A stretch of 9,423 nt of DNA from the NCBI GenBank assembly GCA_035995885.1, contig DASYKC010000091.1:1-9423 (forward strand). The letters run 5' to 3'. A program made the translations under genes and the position numbers. The notes beneath the pieces were generated by a model. The model ran no database searches. It worked only from the letters and a program-made list of their open reading frames with translations, and had not been told where the DNA came from. The DNA is from Schlegelella_A sp035995885 (GTDB lineage: Bacteria > Pseudomonadota > Gammaproteobacteria > Burkholderiales > Burkholderiaceae_C). This document shows, in pieces, positions 1 to 7,027 of the stretch (position 1 is the stretch's first letter; every line of letters begins with the position of its first letter).

Positions 1-897
1 GCCGCCTATCCCGACAAGACGATCCGGATCGTCGTCACCTTCGCGGCCGGCGGCGCGAGCGACATCGTCGCCCGGGTGATCGGCGAGCAGCTCGCCAAGA
101 AGCTCGGCCAGCCGGTGATCGTCGACAACAAGCCCGGCGCCGGCGGCAGCGTCGGCGGCAGCAACGTCGTCCAGTCGCCGGCCGACGGCTACACCCTGAT
201 GCTCTCGAACTCGACGCCGATCGCGATCGGCCCGTTCGCGCTCGAAAAGCAGCCCTACGACCCGGTCGCCGACTTCACCCACATCGCCTCGATCGGCTCG
301 GCGCCGTGCGTCGTCATGGCCAATCCGGCGGCCGGCATCAACACCATCGTCGACCTCGAGAACGCGGCGAAGAAGGCCGGCGGGCTGCAGTTCGGCTCGG
401 GCGGGCCGGCGTCGATCGGCCACATCTACGGCGAGATGATGAGCCGCGCCCTCGGCATCAAGATGACCCACGTGCCCTATCGCGGCGGCGCGCCGATGAC
501 GACCGACCTGATCGCCGGCGTGATCCCGGTCGGCATCGACGTCATCACCGCCTTCGTGCCGTACTTCAAGACCGGCCAGATCAAGCCGCTCGCGGTGACG
601 TCGGCGCAGCGCTCGCCGCTCGCGTCCGACGTGCCGACCGTCGTCGAGACCGGCCACGGCCGCCTCGTCCTCGACAACTTCTTCGGCCTCTCGGGGCCGG
701 CGAAGATGCCCGCCGACCTGGTCGCGCGCCTCAACGCCGCGACCAACGAGGTGCTGGCGCAAGCCGACATCAAGAAGCGCCTGCTCGAGCTCGGCGTAAC
801 GACGACCCCCGGCACGCCCGCCGACTTCACGGCCTTCGTGCGCAGCCAGGTCGCCGCCCTGCAGCCGGTCGTGAAGACGGTTCGCGTCACGCTCTGA
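1..897 (+). CDS. Bug-family (tripartite tricarboxylate transporter type) periplasmic substrate-binding protein, 5' partial
   Basis: The frame is open from the first base and ends at TGA 895-897, giving 298 visible residues. The first ones (AAYPDKTIRIVV...) match the start of a mature Bug receptor, where YPxKxIRxVV follows the signal peptide, so essentially only the signal peptide and start codon are missing. A GTG at 76 is in frame but internal. Visible family features are the first strand and loop TFAAGGASDIVAR near residues 14-26, an NKPGAGGSVGG loop near 43-53, and PADGYTLML near 60-68. Such proteins bind carboxylates or other small polar solutes in the periplasm, sometimes for a TctAB membrane pair encoded elsewhere; no such pair is here. 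The stop lies 10 bp before the ureide enzyme gene, suggesting one transcript and a ureide or related ligand (inference). Family assignment is firm, ligand unknown. Confidence 0.93.
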   Translation, partial: AAYPDKTIRIVVTFAAGGASDIVARVIGEQLAKKLGQPVIVDNKPGAGGSVGGSNVVQSPADGYTLMLSNSTPIAIGPFALEKQPYDPVADFTHIASIGSAPCVVMANPAAGINTIVDLENAAKKAGGLQFGSGGPASIGHIYGEMMSRALGIKMTHVPYRGGAPMTTDLIAGVIPVGIDVITAFVPYFKTGQIKPLAVTSAQRSPLASDVPTVVETGHGRLVLDNFFGLSGPAKMPADLVARLNAATNEVLAQADIKKRLLELGVTTTPGTPADFTAFVRSQVAALQPVVKTVRVTL

Positions 898-907
898 GCC
901 GGCGACG

Positions 908-2704
908 ATGGCCGACGAAGCTCTCACGCTGGCGCGCCTCAACGCCGCCCCGCACAAGGACTTCGTCGCCCTGCTCGACGGCACCTACGAGCACTCGCCG
1001 TGGGTCGTCGAGCGCGCCTGGCCGCGCGGCCCGTTCACGTCGCTCGCCCACCTGAAGCGAACGCTGGTCGAGGTCGTCACCGAGGCCGAGCGCAACGAGC
1101 AGCTCGCCTTGCTGCGCTCGCATCCCGAGCTCGCCGGCAAGGCGATGGCCGCAGGCACGCTGACGCGCGAGTCGAGCCACGAGCAGGTTCGGGCCGGGCT
1201 CACCGACTGCACGCCCGCCGAGCTCGCGCAGATCGCGCGCCTCAACGCCGCCTACCGCGATCGCTTCGGCTTCCCGTTCATGCTCGCCGTGCGCGGCCCG
1301 CGCGGCACCGGCCTCGCCAAGGCGCAGATCATCGCCACCTTCGAGCGCCGGCTCGAGAACCATCCCGACTTCGAGCTCGCCGAGGCGCTGCGCAACGTCC
1401 ATCGCGTCGCCGAGCTGCGCCTCGACGATCGCTTCGCGGCGCGGCCGATCCTCGGCGAGCAGGCGTGGGACTGCGCCGAGCTGCTGGCGCGCCACTCCGA
1501 CCCGGGCTTCGCCGAGAACGGCCAGCTCACCGTCACCTACCTCACCGACGCGCACCGTGCCGCCGCCGCGCAGCTGGTGCGCTGGCTGCGCGAGTGCGGC
1601 TTCGACGACGTCAGGATCGACGCCGTCGGCAACGTCGTCGGCGTGTACCGCGCCGCGACGCCCGATGCGAAGACGCTTCTCACCGGCTCGCACTACGACA
1701 CGGTTCGCAACGGCGGCCGCTACGACGGCCGCCTCGGCATCTTCGTGCCGATGATCTGCGTGCGCGAGCTGAGCCGCGCCGGCAGGCGCCTGCCGTTCGC
1801 GCTCGAGGTCGTCGCCTTCGCCGAGGAGGAAGGCCAGCGCTACAAGGCGACCTTCCTCGGCTCGGGCGCGCTCGTCGGCCAGTTCGACCCGCGCTGGCTC
1901 GACCAGCTCGACGCCGACGGCGTGTCGATGCGCGAGGCGATGCGCCACGCGAAGCTGCCGGCGACGCCGCGCGCGATCGCCAGGCTCGCGCGCAAGCCCG
2001 CCGACTACCTCGGCTTCGTCGAGGTCCACATCGAGCAGGGGCCGGTGCTCAACGAGCTCGGCCTGCCGCTCGGCGTCGTCACCTCGATCAACGGCGGCGT
2101 CCGCTTCGCCGGCGAGGTCCGCGGCATGGCGAGCCATGCCGGGACGACGCCGATGGCGAGCCGGCGCGATGCCGCCGCCGCGGTCGCCGAGCTCGCCATC
2201 TACCTCGAGAAGCGCGCGCAGGACGCGCCGAACCTGGTCGGCACGATGGGAATGCTCGAGGTGCCGAACGGCTCGACCAACGTCGTCCCGGGCCGCTGCC
2301 GCTTCACGCTCGACATCCGCGCGACGACCGACCCGGTGCGCGATGCCTGCGTCGCCGACGTGCTCGCCGAAGCCGACGCGATCTGCACGCGGCGCGGCGT
2401 CTCGGTCTCGATCAAGGAGACGATGCGGGTCGCCGCGTCGCCGTCGGCGCCGGCGTGGCAGGCGCGCTGGGAGAACGCCGTCATGTCGCTCGGCCTGCCG
2501 GTGCACCGCATGCCGAGCGGCGCCGGCCACGACGCGATGAAGATCGGCGAGGTCCTGCCGCAGGCCATGCTCTTCGTCCGCGGCGAGAACGCCGGCATCA
2601 GCCACAACCCGCTGGAATCGAGCAGCGCCGACGACATGCAGCTCGCCGTCGAGGCCTTCCTCCACCTGCTCGACGGCCTCGCCGCCGAAGGCGCGCCGCG
2701 ATGA
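908..2704 (+). CDS. Bifunctional OHCU decarboxylase / allantoate amidohydrolase (UraD-AllC type fusion)
   Basis: One 598-residue protein with two enzyme domains. Residues about 5-177 form an OHCU decarboxylase (UraD) domain, which makes S-allantoin from 2-oxo-4-hydroxy-4-carboxy-5-ureidoimidazoline. It shows HPELAGK (His72), ESSHEQ (Ser89, Glu92, Gln93) and FGFPF (120-124); the 20-residue His-Glu spacing matches the known catalytic pair. Residues about 183-598 form an M20-family amidohydrolase of the allantoate/N-carbamoyl-amino-acid type, with GSHYDT (His262, Asp264), RYDG (Asp273), AEEEG (Glu306-308), VHIEQG (His374), ASHAGTTPM (His410), GAGHDA (His541) and GISHNP (His566). The full metal and substrate set therefore looks intact. 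AllC releases ammonia and CO2 from allantoate to give ureidoglycine. The enzyme is expected to be cytoplasmic. The ATG at 908 has only a weak ribosome site, so coupling to the gene ending 10 bp upstream is likely. This fusion architecture is known in proteobacteria. An N-carbamoyl-amino-acid hydrolase activity is the main alternative for the C-terminal half. Confidence 0.93.
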   Translation: MADEALTLARLNAAPHKDFVALLDGTYEHSPWVVERAWPRGPFTSLAHLKRTLVEVVTEAERNEQLALLRSHPELAGKAMAAGTLTRESSHEQVRAGLTDCTPAELAQIARLNAAYRDRFGFPFMLAVRGPRGTGLAKAQIIATFERRLENHPDFELAEALRNVHRVAELRLDDRFAARPILGEQAWDCAELLARHSDPGFAENGQLTVTYLTDAHRAAAAQLVRWLRECGFDDVRIDAVGNVVGVYRAATPDAKTLLTGSHYDTVRNGGRYDGRLGIFVPMICVRELSRAGRRLPFALEVVAFAEEEGQRYKATFLGSGALVGQFDPRWLDQLDADGVSMREAMRHAKLPATPRAIARLARKPADYLGFVEVHIEQGPVLNELGLPLGVVTSINGGVRFAGEVRGMASHAGTTPMASRRDAAAAVAELAIYLEKRAQDAPNLVGTMGMLEVPNGSTNVVPGRCRFTLDIRATTDPVRDACVADVLAEADAICTRRGVSVSIKETMRVAASPSAPAWQARWENAVMSLGLPVHRMPSGAGHDAMKIGEVLPQAMLFVRGENAGISHNPLESSSADDMQLAVEAFLHLLDGLAAEGAPR

Positions 2705-3951
2705 GCACCGCTGCCGCAGACGACGCCCGCCTCGACGCCTGGATCGACGCGAACTTCGACGACGAGGTGCGCTTCCTGCAGGCACTGGTGCGCGTGCCGA
2801 CCGACACCCCGCCGGGCGACAACGCGCCGCACGCCGAGGCGACGGCGGCGCTGCTCGAAGGCTTCGGCTTCGCCGTCGAGCGCCACCCGGTCCCGGACGA
2901 GATCGTTCGCGACCACGGCCTGACCTCGATCACCAATCTCGTCGTCCGGCGCGGCTATGGTGATGGGCCGACGATCGCGCTCAACGCCCACGGCGACGTC
3001 GTCCCGCCCGGCGAAGGCTGGCACCACGATCCGTACGGCGGCGAGATCGAGGGCGGCAGGATCTACGGCCGTGCCGCCGCGGTCAGCAAGAGCGACTTCG
3101 CGACCTACACCTTCGCCGTCCGCGCGCTCGAGTCGCTCGGCGCGCCGCTCGCCGGCGGCGTCGAGCTGCACTTCACCTACGACGAGGAATTCGGCGGCGA
3201 GCTCGGGCCGGGGCGGCTGCTCGAGCAAGGCGTCGTCAAGCCCGATCTGCTGATCGCCGCCGGCTTCAGCTACCAGGTCGTCACTGCGCACAACGGCTGC
3301 CTGCAGCTCGAGGTGACGGTGCACGGCAAGATGGCACACGCCGCGATCCCCGCGACCGGTGTCGACGCGCTGCAGGGCGCGGTCGCGATCCTGAACGCGC
3401 TCTATGCGCAGAACGAGCGCTACCGAAGCGTGACGTCGCAGGTCGCGGGCATCACCCATCCGTACCTCAACGTCGGCACGATCGAAGGCGGCACGAACAC
3501 CAACGTCGTCCCCGGCAAGGTCGTGTTCCGGCTCGATCGCCGCATGATCCCCGAGGAGGATCCGGTCGCGGTCGAGGCGACGCTGCGCGACGTCATCGCC
3601 GCCGCCGCGGCGGCGCAGCCCGGGATCGGCGTCGAGGTGCGCCGCCTCCTGCTCGCGCGCGCGCTCACGCCGCTGCCCGGCAACGCGGCGCTCGTCGCGG
3701 CGCTGCAGCGGCACGGCGCGGCGGTGTTCGGCGAGCCGATCGCCGAATCGGGAACGCCGCTCTACACCGACGTTCGCCTCTACGGCGAGGCCGGCGTGCC
3801 GGCAGCGATCTACGGCGCGGGCCCGCGCACGGTGCTCGAATCGAACGCCAAGCGCGCCGACGAGCACCTCGAGCTCGCCGACCTGCGTGGCGCGACCAAG
3901 GTCGTCGCGCGCACGTTGCGCGAGCTGCTGGGCGGGTCGGAGCGCCGCTAG
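2701..3951 (+). CDS. M20-family metallohydrolase homologue (ArgE/DapE-like) with altered metal site
   Basis: A 416-residue protein starting at ATG 2701, which overlaps the previous stop as ATGA and has a GAAGG ribosome site at 2687-2691, 9 bases upstream. The fold is recognisable from NAHGDVVP (His97, Asp99), the WHHDPYGG and IYGR segment (107-124), TYDEEFGG (Glu162, Glu163) and the dimerisation-domain motif GKMAHAAIP. ArgE/DapE relatives remove acyl or similar groups from amino-acid-like substrates using one or two zinc ions. Three usual ligand positions differ by eye: the bridging Asp of GRGAxDxKG is Val128 (GRAAAVSKSD), the Glu of VGEPT is Ala187, and the C-terminal His of AHxPDE is Lys384 (NAKRADE). 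Asp132 and His389 are nearby possible substitutes. It may act on a product of the ureide enzyme or on another N-acyl compound, or bind metal differently. The family is firm, but substrate and even activity are open. Confidence 0.85.
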   Translation: MSTAAADDARLDAWIDANFDDEVRFLQALVRVPTDTPPGDNAPHAEATAALLEGFGFAVERHPVPDEIVRDHGLTSITNLVVRRGYGDGPTIALNAHGDVVPPGEGWHHDPYGGEIEGGRIYGRAAAVSKSDFATYTFAVRALESLGAPLAGGVELHFTYDEEFGGELGPGRLLEQGVVKPDLLIAAGFSYQVVTAHNGCLQLEVTVHGKMAHAAIPATGVDALQGAVAILNALYAQNERYRSVTSQVAGITHPYLNVGTIEGGTNTNVVPGKVVFRLDRRMIPEEDPVAVEATLRDVIAAAAAAQPGIGVEVRRLLLARALTPLPGNAALVAALQRHGAAVFGEPIAESGTPLYTDVRLYGEAGVPAAIYGAGPRTVLESNAKRADEHLELADLRGATKVVARTLRELLGGSERR

Positions 3952-3954
3952 AAC

Positions 3955-4959
3955 CTACGTCGCGACGATCGTCTTCGCGCGCCGGCGCGACGTCCAGCCG
4001 AGCACGGCGAGGCCGGCGGCGAACAGCGCCCAGGTCTCCGGCTCGGGAACCGCGACGACCGCGAAGGCGCCGGCGATGGCGAGGTGCGCCGCCGCGGTCG
4101 GATGGATGCCGTCCCAGTAGGCGTACTGGCTGCAGTTCGCGCCGACGAGCGCGCCGCACGCGTCGGTGACGTTGGTGAAGCCGAAGAGCGCGGGATGGAG
4201 CGCGATCTGCGTGCCGAGGCCGAAGATGTCGAAGGTCGAGACGCCGGCCTCGCCGGCGAGGCGGGCGGCGAGGGCGGCGTTCATCGAGCCGGCGAGAAAG
4301 GTCGCGAGGTCGGCGCCGCCGGCCGCGACGACGGCCGGCGCGAGGCCGACGTTCGGCGTGTCCCAGACGATGATGTGCTGCGCGCCGGCGGCCTGCAGCT
4401 CGTCGACGATCGTGCCGACGTTGGCCGCGAACGACAGCGCGGTCGAGGCGATCGTCGCGCCGACATCGGCACCGCCGGCGATCGCAGCGAGCGCGCCGCG
4501 AACGTCGTTGCCGCCGCCGGCGACGACGTAGAGCGCGGTCGGCGACGCGTGGTTGCCGGTGGCGCCGAGGTACTGGTTCGTCTGCACGAGCAGGCTGTAC
4601 GGGAAGCCGCCGGGTCCGGGGCCGGGCGTTCCGGTGGTGGCGCCGCCGAACGCGAAGTCGCTGCCGCCGACCAGCGACGGCGCGAGGGGCAGGCCGATCA
4701 TGGCCGCGAAGTCGCTCGCCCAGACCAGGCCGTTGCTGTAGGTTCCCGCCGCGTAGGTGTTCGTCGGAACGTAGCCGTTGCCGCCGATGACCTGCGTCGG
4801 GTCGAAGAGGCCGGCGGCGGCGTTGTTGCCGTTGTCGGAAAGGCTGTCGCCGAAGACGACGAGGGCGCTGTAGGGGCCGGCGCTGGCGGGCGCGCTGGCG
4901 AGCGCGGCGGCGGCGAGGGCAAGGGCGGGCAGCAGCCGGCGAAGGGAAAGGGGCGTCAT
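3955..4959 (-). CDS. Secreted SGNH/GDSL hydrolase with PEP-CTERM sorting signal
   Basis: A 334-residue protein read from ATG at 4957-4959, with GAGG (plus-strand 4966-4969) 6 bases upstream. Residues 1-27 are a signal peptide: Arg7-Arg8, an Ala/Leu-rich core, and a cleavage site after ASA. Block I is FGDSLSDNG with nucleophile Ser39; Gly105-Gly106 and GGGND (Asn151) supply the oxyanion hole; DGIHPTAAAH gives Asp283 and His286 of the triad. It is thus a complete autotransporter/lipase-like GDSL esterase domain. The C-terminus has VPEPETW (304-310), a hydrophobic stretch to about residue 322 and the basic cluster RRR (325-327), the tripartite PEP-CTERM signal recognised by exosortase in exopolysaccharide-producing bacteria. 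An ester or acyl substrate at the cell surface or in the matrix is likely; the exact substrate is unknown. A longer upstream reading to 5148 exists but lacks a signal peptide at its start. No related gene is adjacent. Confidence 0.92.
   Translation of the reverse strand: MTPLSLRRLLPALALAAAALASAPASAGPYSALVVFGDSLSDNGNNAAAGLFDPTQVIGGNGYVPTNTYAAGTYSNGLVWASDFAAMIGLPLAPSLVGGSDFAFGGATTGTPGPGPGGFPYSLLVQTNQYLGATGNHASPTALYVVAGGGNDVRGALAAIAGGADVGATIASTALSFAANVGTIVDELQAAGAQHIIVWDTPNVGLAPAVVAAGGADLATFLAGSMNAALAARLAGEAGVSTFDIFGLGTQIALHPALFGFTNVTDACGALVGANCSQYAYWDGIHPTAAAHLAIAGAFAVVAVPEPETWALFAAGLAVLGWTSRRRAKTIVAT
3957..3993. repeat. Inverted repeat at the convergent gene ends, possible bidirectional terminator
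   Basis: The 8-base arms ACGTCGCG (3957-3964) and CGCGACGT (3986-3993) are perfectly complementary across a 21-base loop. The loop region contains part of a 12-base perfect palindrome, CGCGCCGGCGCG (3978-3989). It begins 6 bases after the stop of the + strand M20 gene and lies in the last codons of the - strand hydrolase gene. No T tract follows on either strand, and GC-rich coding sequence throws up such palindromes by chance, so a termination role is only a possibility. Confidence 0.3.
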
Positions 4960-4994
4960 GACGGGCCTCGTGGAAGCGATGAGCGAATCGGCAC

Positions 4995-5023
4995 AAGTTA
5001 GCACGCTGCTCCGCCCTTCACAA
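4995..5023 (-). promoter_or_regulatory. Putative sigma-70 promoter of the PEP-CTERM hydrolase gene
   Basis: Read on the minus strand, TTGTGA (5018-5023) and TAACTT (4995-5000) are separated by 17 bases. A TGC directly before the second box gives an extended -10 character. They match the consensus at 4 and 3 of 6 bases. The -10 box ends 35 bases before the start codon, a plausible distance. This is a by-eye match in a divergent 197-bp intergenic region (4960-5156). No equally convincing promoter was found for the + strand ABC operon, which must also start there. Confidence 0.35.
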
Positions 5024-5146
5024 CGGGTGGGGACCCCCTTTCCATCGTCGCAACGCGCCTCGGCTTCGGTTCGACTCGGGGGCTCGCCGGCGCGCACGCG
5101 CACAGAATTTGCATCAAGCCCGGATCCGCCCCGGTCTGCCCATCGC

Positions 5147-5151
5147 AAGGA
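5147..5151 (+). promoter_or_regulatory. Ribosome binding site deciding the start of the ABC binding-protein gene
   Basis: AAGGA lies 5 bases before ATG 5157. It selects this ATG over the in-frame TTG at 5109, and the resulting protein starts directly with a normal signal peptide. Confidence 0.75.
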
Positions 5152-5156
5152 ACCCG

Positions 5157-6209
5157 ATGAATCTCTTCTTCCGTGCCGTCGTCGCGCGCCGAGCCCTGCG
5201 CCTGGCCGCCTTGGCTCTCGCTTTCGCCGCGCCGGCGGCGTTCGCGCAGGACACGCCGATCAAATTCCAGCTCGACTGGCGCTTCGAGGGGCCGCAGGCG
5301 ATGTTCCTGGTGCCGCAGGCCAAGGGCTACTACAAGGCCGAGAAGCTCGACGTCACCGTCGACGCCGGCAACGGCTCGGGCGGTGCGGTGACGCGCGTCG
5401 CCTCGGGCGCCTACGAGATGGGCTTCGCCGACATCGCCGCGCTGATGGAATTCCACGCCAACAACCCGACCGCGCCGAACAAGCCGGTCGCGGTGATGAT
5501 GGTCTACAACAACACGCCGGCGGCGGTGCTGGCGCTGAAGAAGTCGGGCATCCGGGCGCCGAAGGACCTCGAAGGCAAGAAGCTCGGCGCGCCGGTGTTC
5601 GACGCCGGCCGGAAGGCCTTCCCGATCTTCGCCAAGGCGAACGGCATCCAGACGGTCGCCTGGACGGCGATGGACCCGACGCTGCGCGAGACCATGCTCG
5701 CGCGCGGCGACATCGACGCGATCACCGGCTTCTCGTTCACGTCGCTCCTCAACCTCGAGGCGCGCGGCGTCAAGGCCGACGACGTCGTCGTCCTCGCCTA
5801 CCCGAGCTACGGCGTGAAGCTGTACGGCAACGCGATCATCGTCTCCGAGACCTTCCTGCAGAAGAACCCGGAGGCGGTGAAGGCGTTCCTGCGCGCGTTC
5901 ACGAAAGGCATGAAGGACCTCGTCGCCGATCCGAAGGCGGCGATCGCGACGCTGAAGGCGCGCGACGGCCTCGTCAACGAGGAGCTCGAGCTGCGCCGCC
6001 TGAAGCTCGCCCTCGACGCGACCATCCTCACGGCCGACGCCAAGGCCGAGGGCTTCGGCGAGGTGCGCGCGCCGCGCCTCAGCCTGATGGCGAGCCAGGT
6101 CTCGGACGCCTTCGCGACCAAGGAGCGCATCAGCACCGCCGCCGTGTGGCGCGACGGCTTCCTGCCGCCGGCCGCCGACCGCGACATCTTCAAGATCACG
6201 CGCAAGTGA
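5157..6209 (+). CDS. ABC transporter periplasmic substrate-binding protein, NMT1/THI5-like
   Basis: A 350-residue exported protein. Residues 1-30 are a signal peptide (Arg11-Arg12, Ala/Leu core, cleavage after AFA before Gln31). The mature part opens with IKFQLDWRFEGPQAMFLVPQ, then AKGYYKAEKLDV, GSGGAVTRVASGAYEMGFAD and later KLYGNAIIVSETF. This is the layout of the NMT1/THI5-like receptors that serve nitrate, taurine, sulfonate, thiamine-precursor and many uncharacterised importers. It would capture solute in the periplasm and deliver it to the ATPase and permease encoded next. Its stop overlaps the ATPase start (GTGA, 6206-6209), so the three genes form an operon with coupled translation. 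It is the first gene after the divergent intergenic region. The substrate is not readable; the nearby acyl-CoA ligase hints at an organic acid (weak inference). Confidence 0.92.
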   Translation: MNLFFRAVVARRALRLAALALAFAAPAAFAQDTPIKFQLDWRFEGPQAMFLVPQAKGYYKAEKLDVTVDAGNGSGGAVTRVASGAYEMGFADIAALMEFHANNPTAPNKPVAVMMVYNNTPAAVLALKKSGIRAPKDLEGKKLGAPVFDAGRKAFPIFAKANGIQTVAWTAMDPTLRETMLARGDIDAITGFSFTSLLNLEARGVKADDVVVLAYPSYGVKLYGNAIIVSETFLQKNPEAVKAFLRAFTKGMKDLVADPKAAIATLKARDGLVNEELELRRLKLALDATILTADAKAEGFGEVRAPRLSLMASQVSDAFATKERISTAAVWRDGFLPPAADRDIFKITRK

Positions 6210-7027
6210 CGGCTCCCTTCGTCGACTTCGACGCGGTCTGGCTCGCCTACAACGACGAGCTGCTCGGCGCGGGCCGCTTCGCGGTCGAGGACATTTCGCT
6301 GCAGGCGGCGCCCGGCGAATTCGTCGCCATCGTCGGCCCGTCGGGCTGCGGCAAGTCGACCTTCATGAAGCTCGCGACCGGCCTCAGGATGCCGTCGAAA
6401 GGATCGGTTCGCGTCGACGGCGCGATGGTGACCGGGCCGCTCAAGATCACCGGCATGGCGTTCCAGTCGTCGTCGCTGCTGCCGTGGCGGACGACGCTCG
6501 ACAACGTCCTGCTGCCGCTCGAGATCGTCGAGCCGCACCGCTCGAATTTCCGGCGCGATCGCGCCGAGTTCGCCGCCAAGGCGAAGCGTCTGCTCGAGAG
6601 CGTCGGCCTCGGCGGCCTGGGCGACAGGTTCCCGTGGGAGCTCTCGGGCGGCATGCAGCAGCGCGCCTCGATCTGCCGCGCCCTCATCCACGAGCCGAAG
6701 ATGCTGCTCCTCGACGAGCCCTTCGGCGCGCTCGACGCGTTCACGCGCGAGGAGCTCTGGTGCATCCTGCGCGACCTGCACGCGGCGCAGCGCTTCAACG
6801 TCATCCTCGTCACCCACGACCTGCGCGAGGCGGTGTTCCTCGCCGACACCGTCTACGTCATGAGCAAGAGCCCCGGCCGCATGCTGGTGCGGCGCGAGAT
6901 CGATCTGGCGCGGCCGCGCGACCTCGAGGTGACGTACACGACGGCGTTCACCGACGTCGTCCACGAGCTGCGCGAGCACATCGGCGCGATCAGGAAGCCG
7001 GTCGGCACCGCGGCGGTGGCGCCATGA
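6206..7027 (+). CDS. ABC transporter ATP-binding protein, nitrate/taurine class
   Basis: A 273-residue cytoplasmic ATPase starting at GTG 6206, which overlaps the preceding stop by 3 bases; no methionine codon lies upstream of the Walker A region in this frame after the neighbouring gene. Core motifs are complete: Walker A GPSGCGKST (44-52), Q-loop Gln87 in AFQSSSLLPW, signature LSGGMQQR (146-153), Walker B LLLDEP with Asp170 and Glu171, D-loop GALD (174-177), and switch His204 in VTHD. The SSSLLPWR stretch after the Q-loop is typical of the SsuB/TauB/NrtD group. It hydrolyses ATP to drive the permease encoded next, whose ATG overlaps its stop (ATGA, 7024-7027). No strong Shine-Dalgarno precedes the GTG, consistent with translational coupling. 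The family is firm; the exact start is slightly less so. Confidence 0.93.
   Translation: MTAPFVDFDAVWLAYNDELLGAGRFAVEDISLQAAPGEFVAIVGPSGCGKSTFMKLATGLRMPSKGSVRVDGAMVTGPLKITGMAFQSSSLLPWRTTLDNVLLPLEIVEPHRSNFRRDRAEFAAKAKRLLESVGLGGLGDRFPWELSGGMQQRASICRALIHEPKMLLLDEPFGALDAFTREELWCILRDLHAAQRFNVILVTHDLREAVFLADTVYVMSKSPGRMLVRREIDLARPRDLEVTYTTAFTDVVHELREHIGAIRKPVGTAAVAP

Noticed and set aside
1000..2700. Upstream extension of the M20 gene frame back to 1000
   Set aside because: The translation before 2701 is Arg/Ala/Pro-rich and overlaps the real ureide enzyme frame; ATG 2701 with its GAAGG site is the natural start.
887..2785. 632-codon open frame on the minus strand across the ureide enzyme gene
   Set aside because: The + strand frame has clear catalytic motifs throughout. 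The minus translation is Arg/Ala/His-rich without motifs, the usual antisense shadow of GC-rich codons.
2200..3867. 555-codon minus-strand frame over the M20 gene
   Set aside because: Antisense shadow with no recognisable motif.
4960..5148. N-terminal extension of the PEP-CTERM hydrolase to 5148
   Set aside because: It would bury the signal peptide behind about 60 unlikely residues; ATG 4957-4959 has a ribosome site and starts the signal peptide directly.
4958..6205. Upstream extension of the ABC ATPase frame to 4958
   Set aside because: It would overlap the whole binding-protein gene out of frame with low-complexity Arg-rich sequence; the ATPase begins at GTG 6206.
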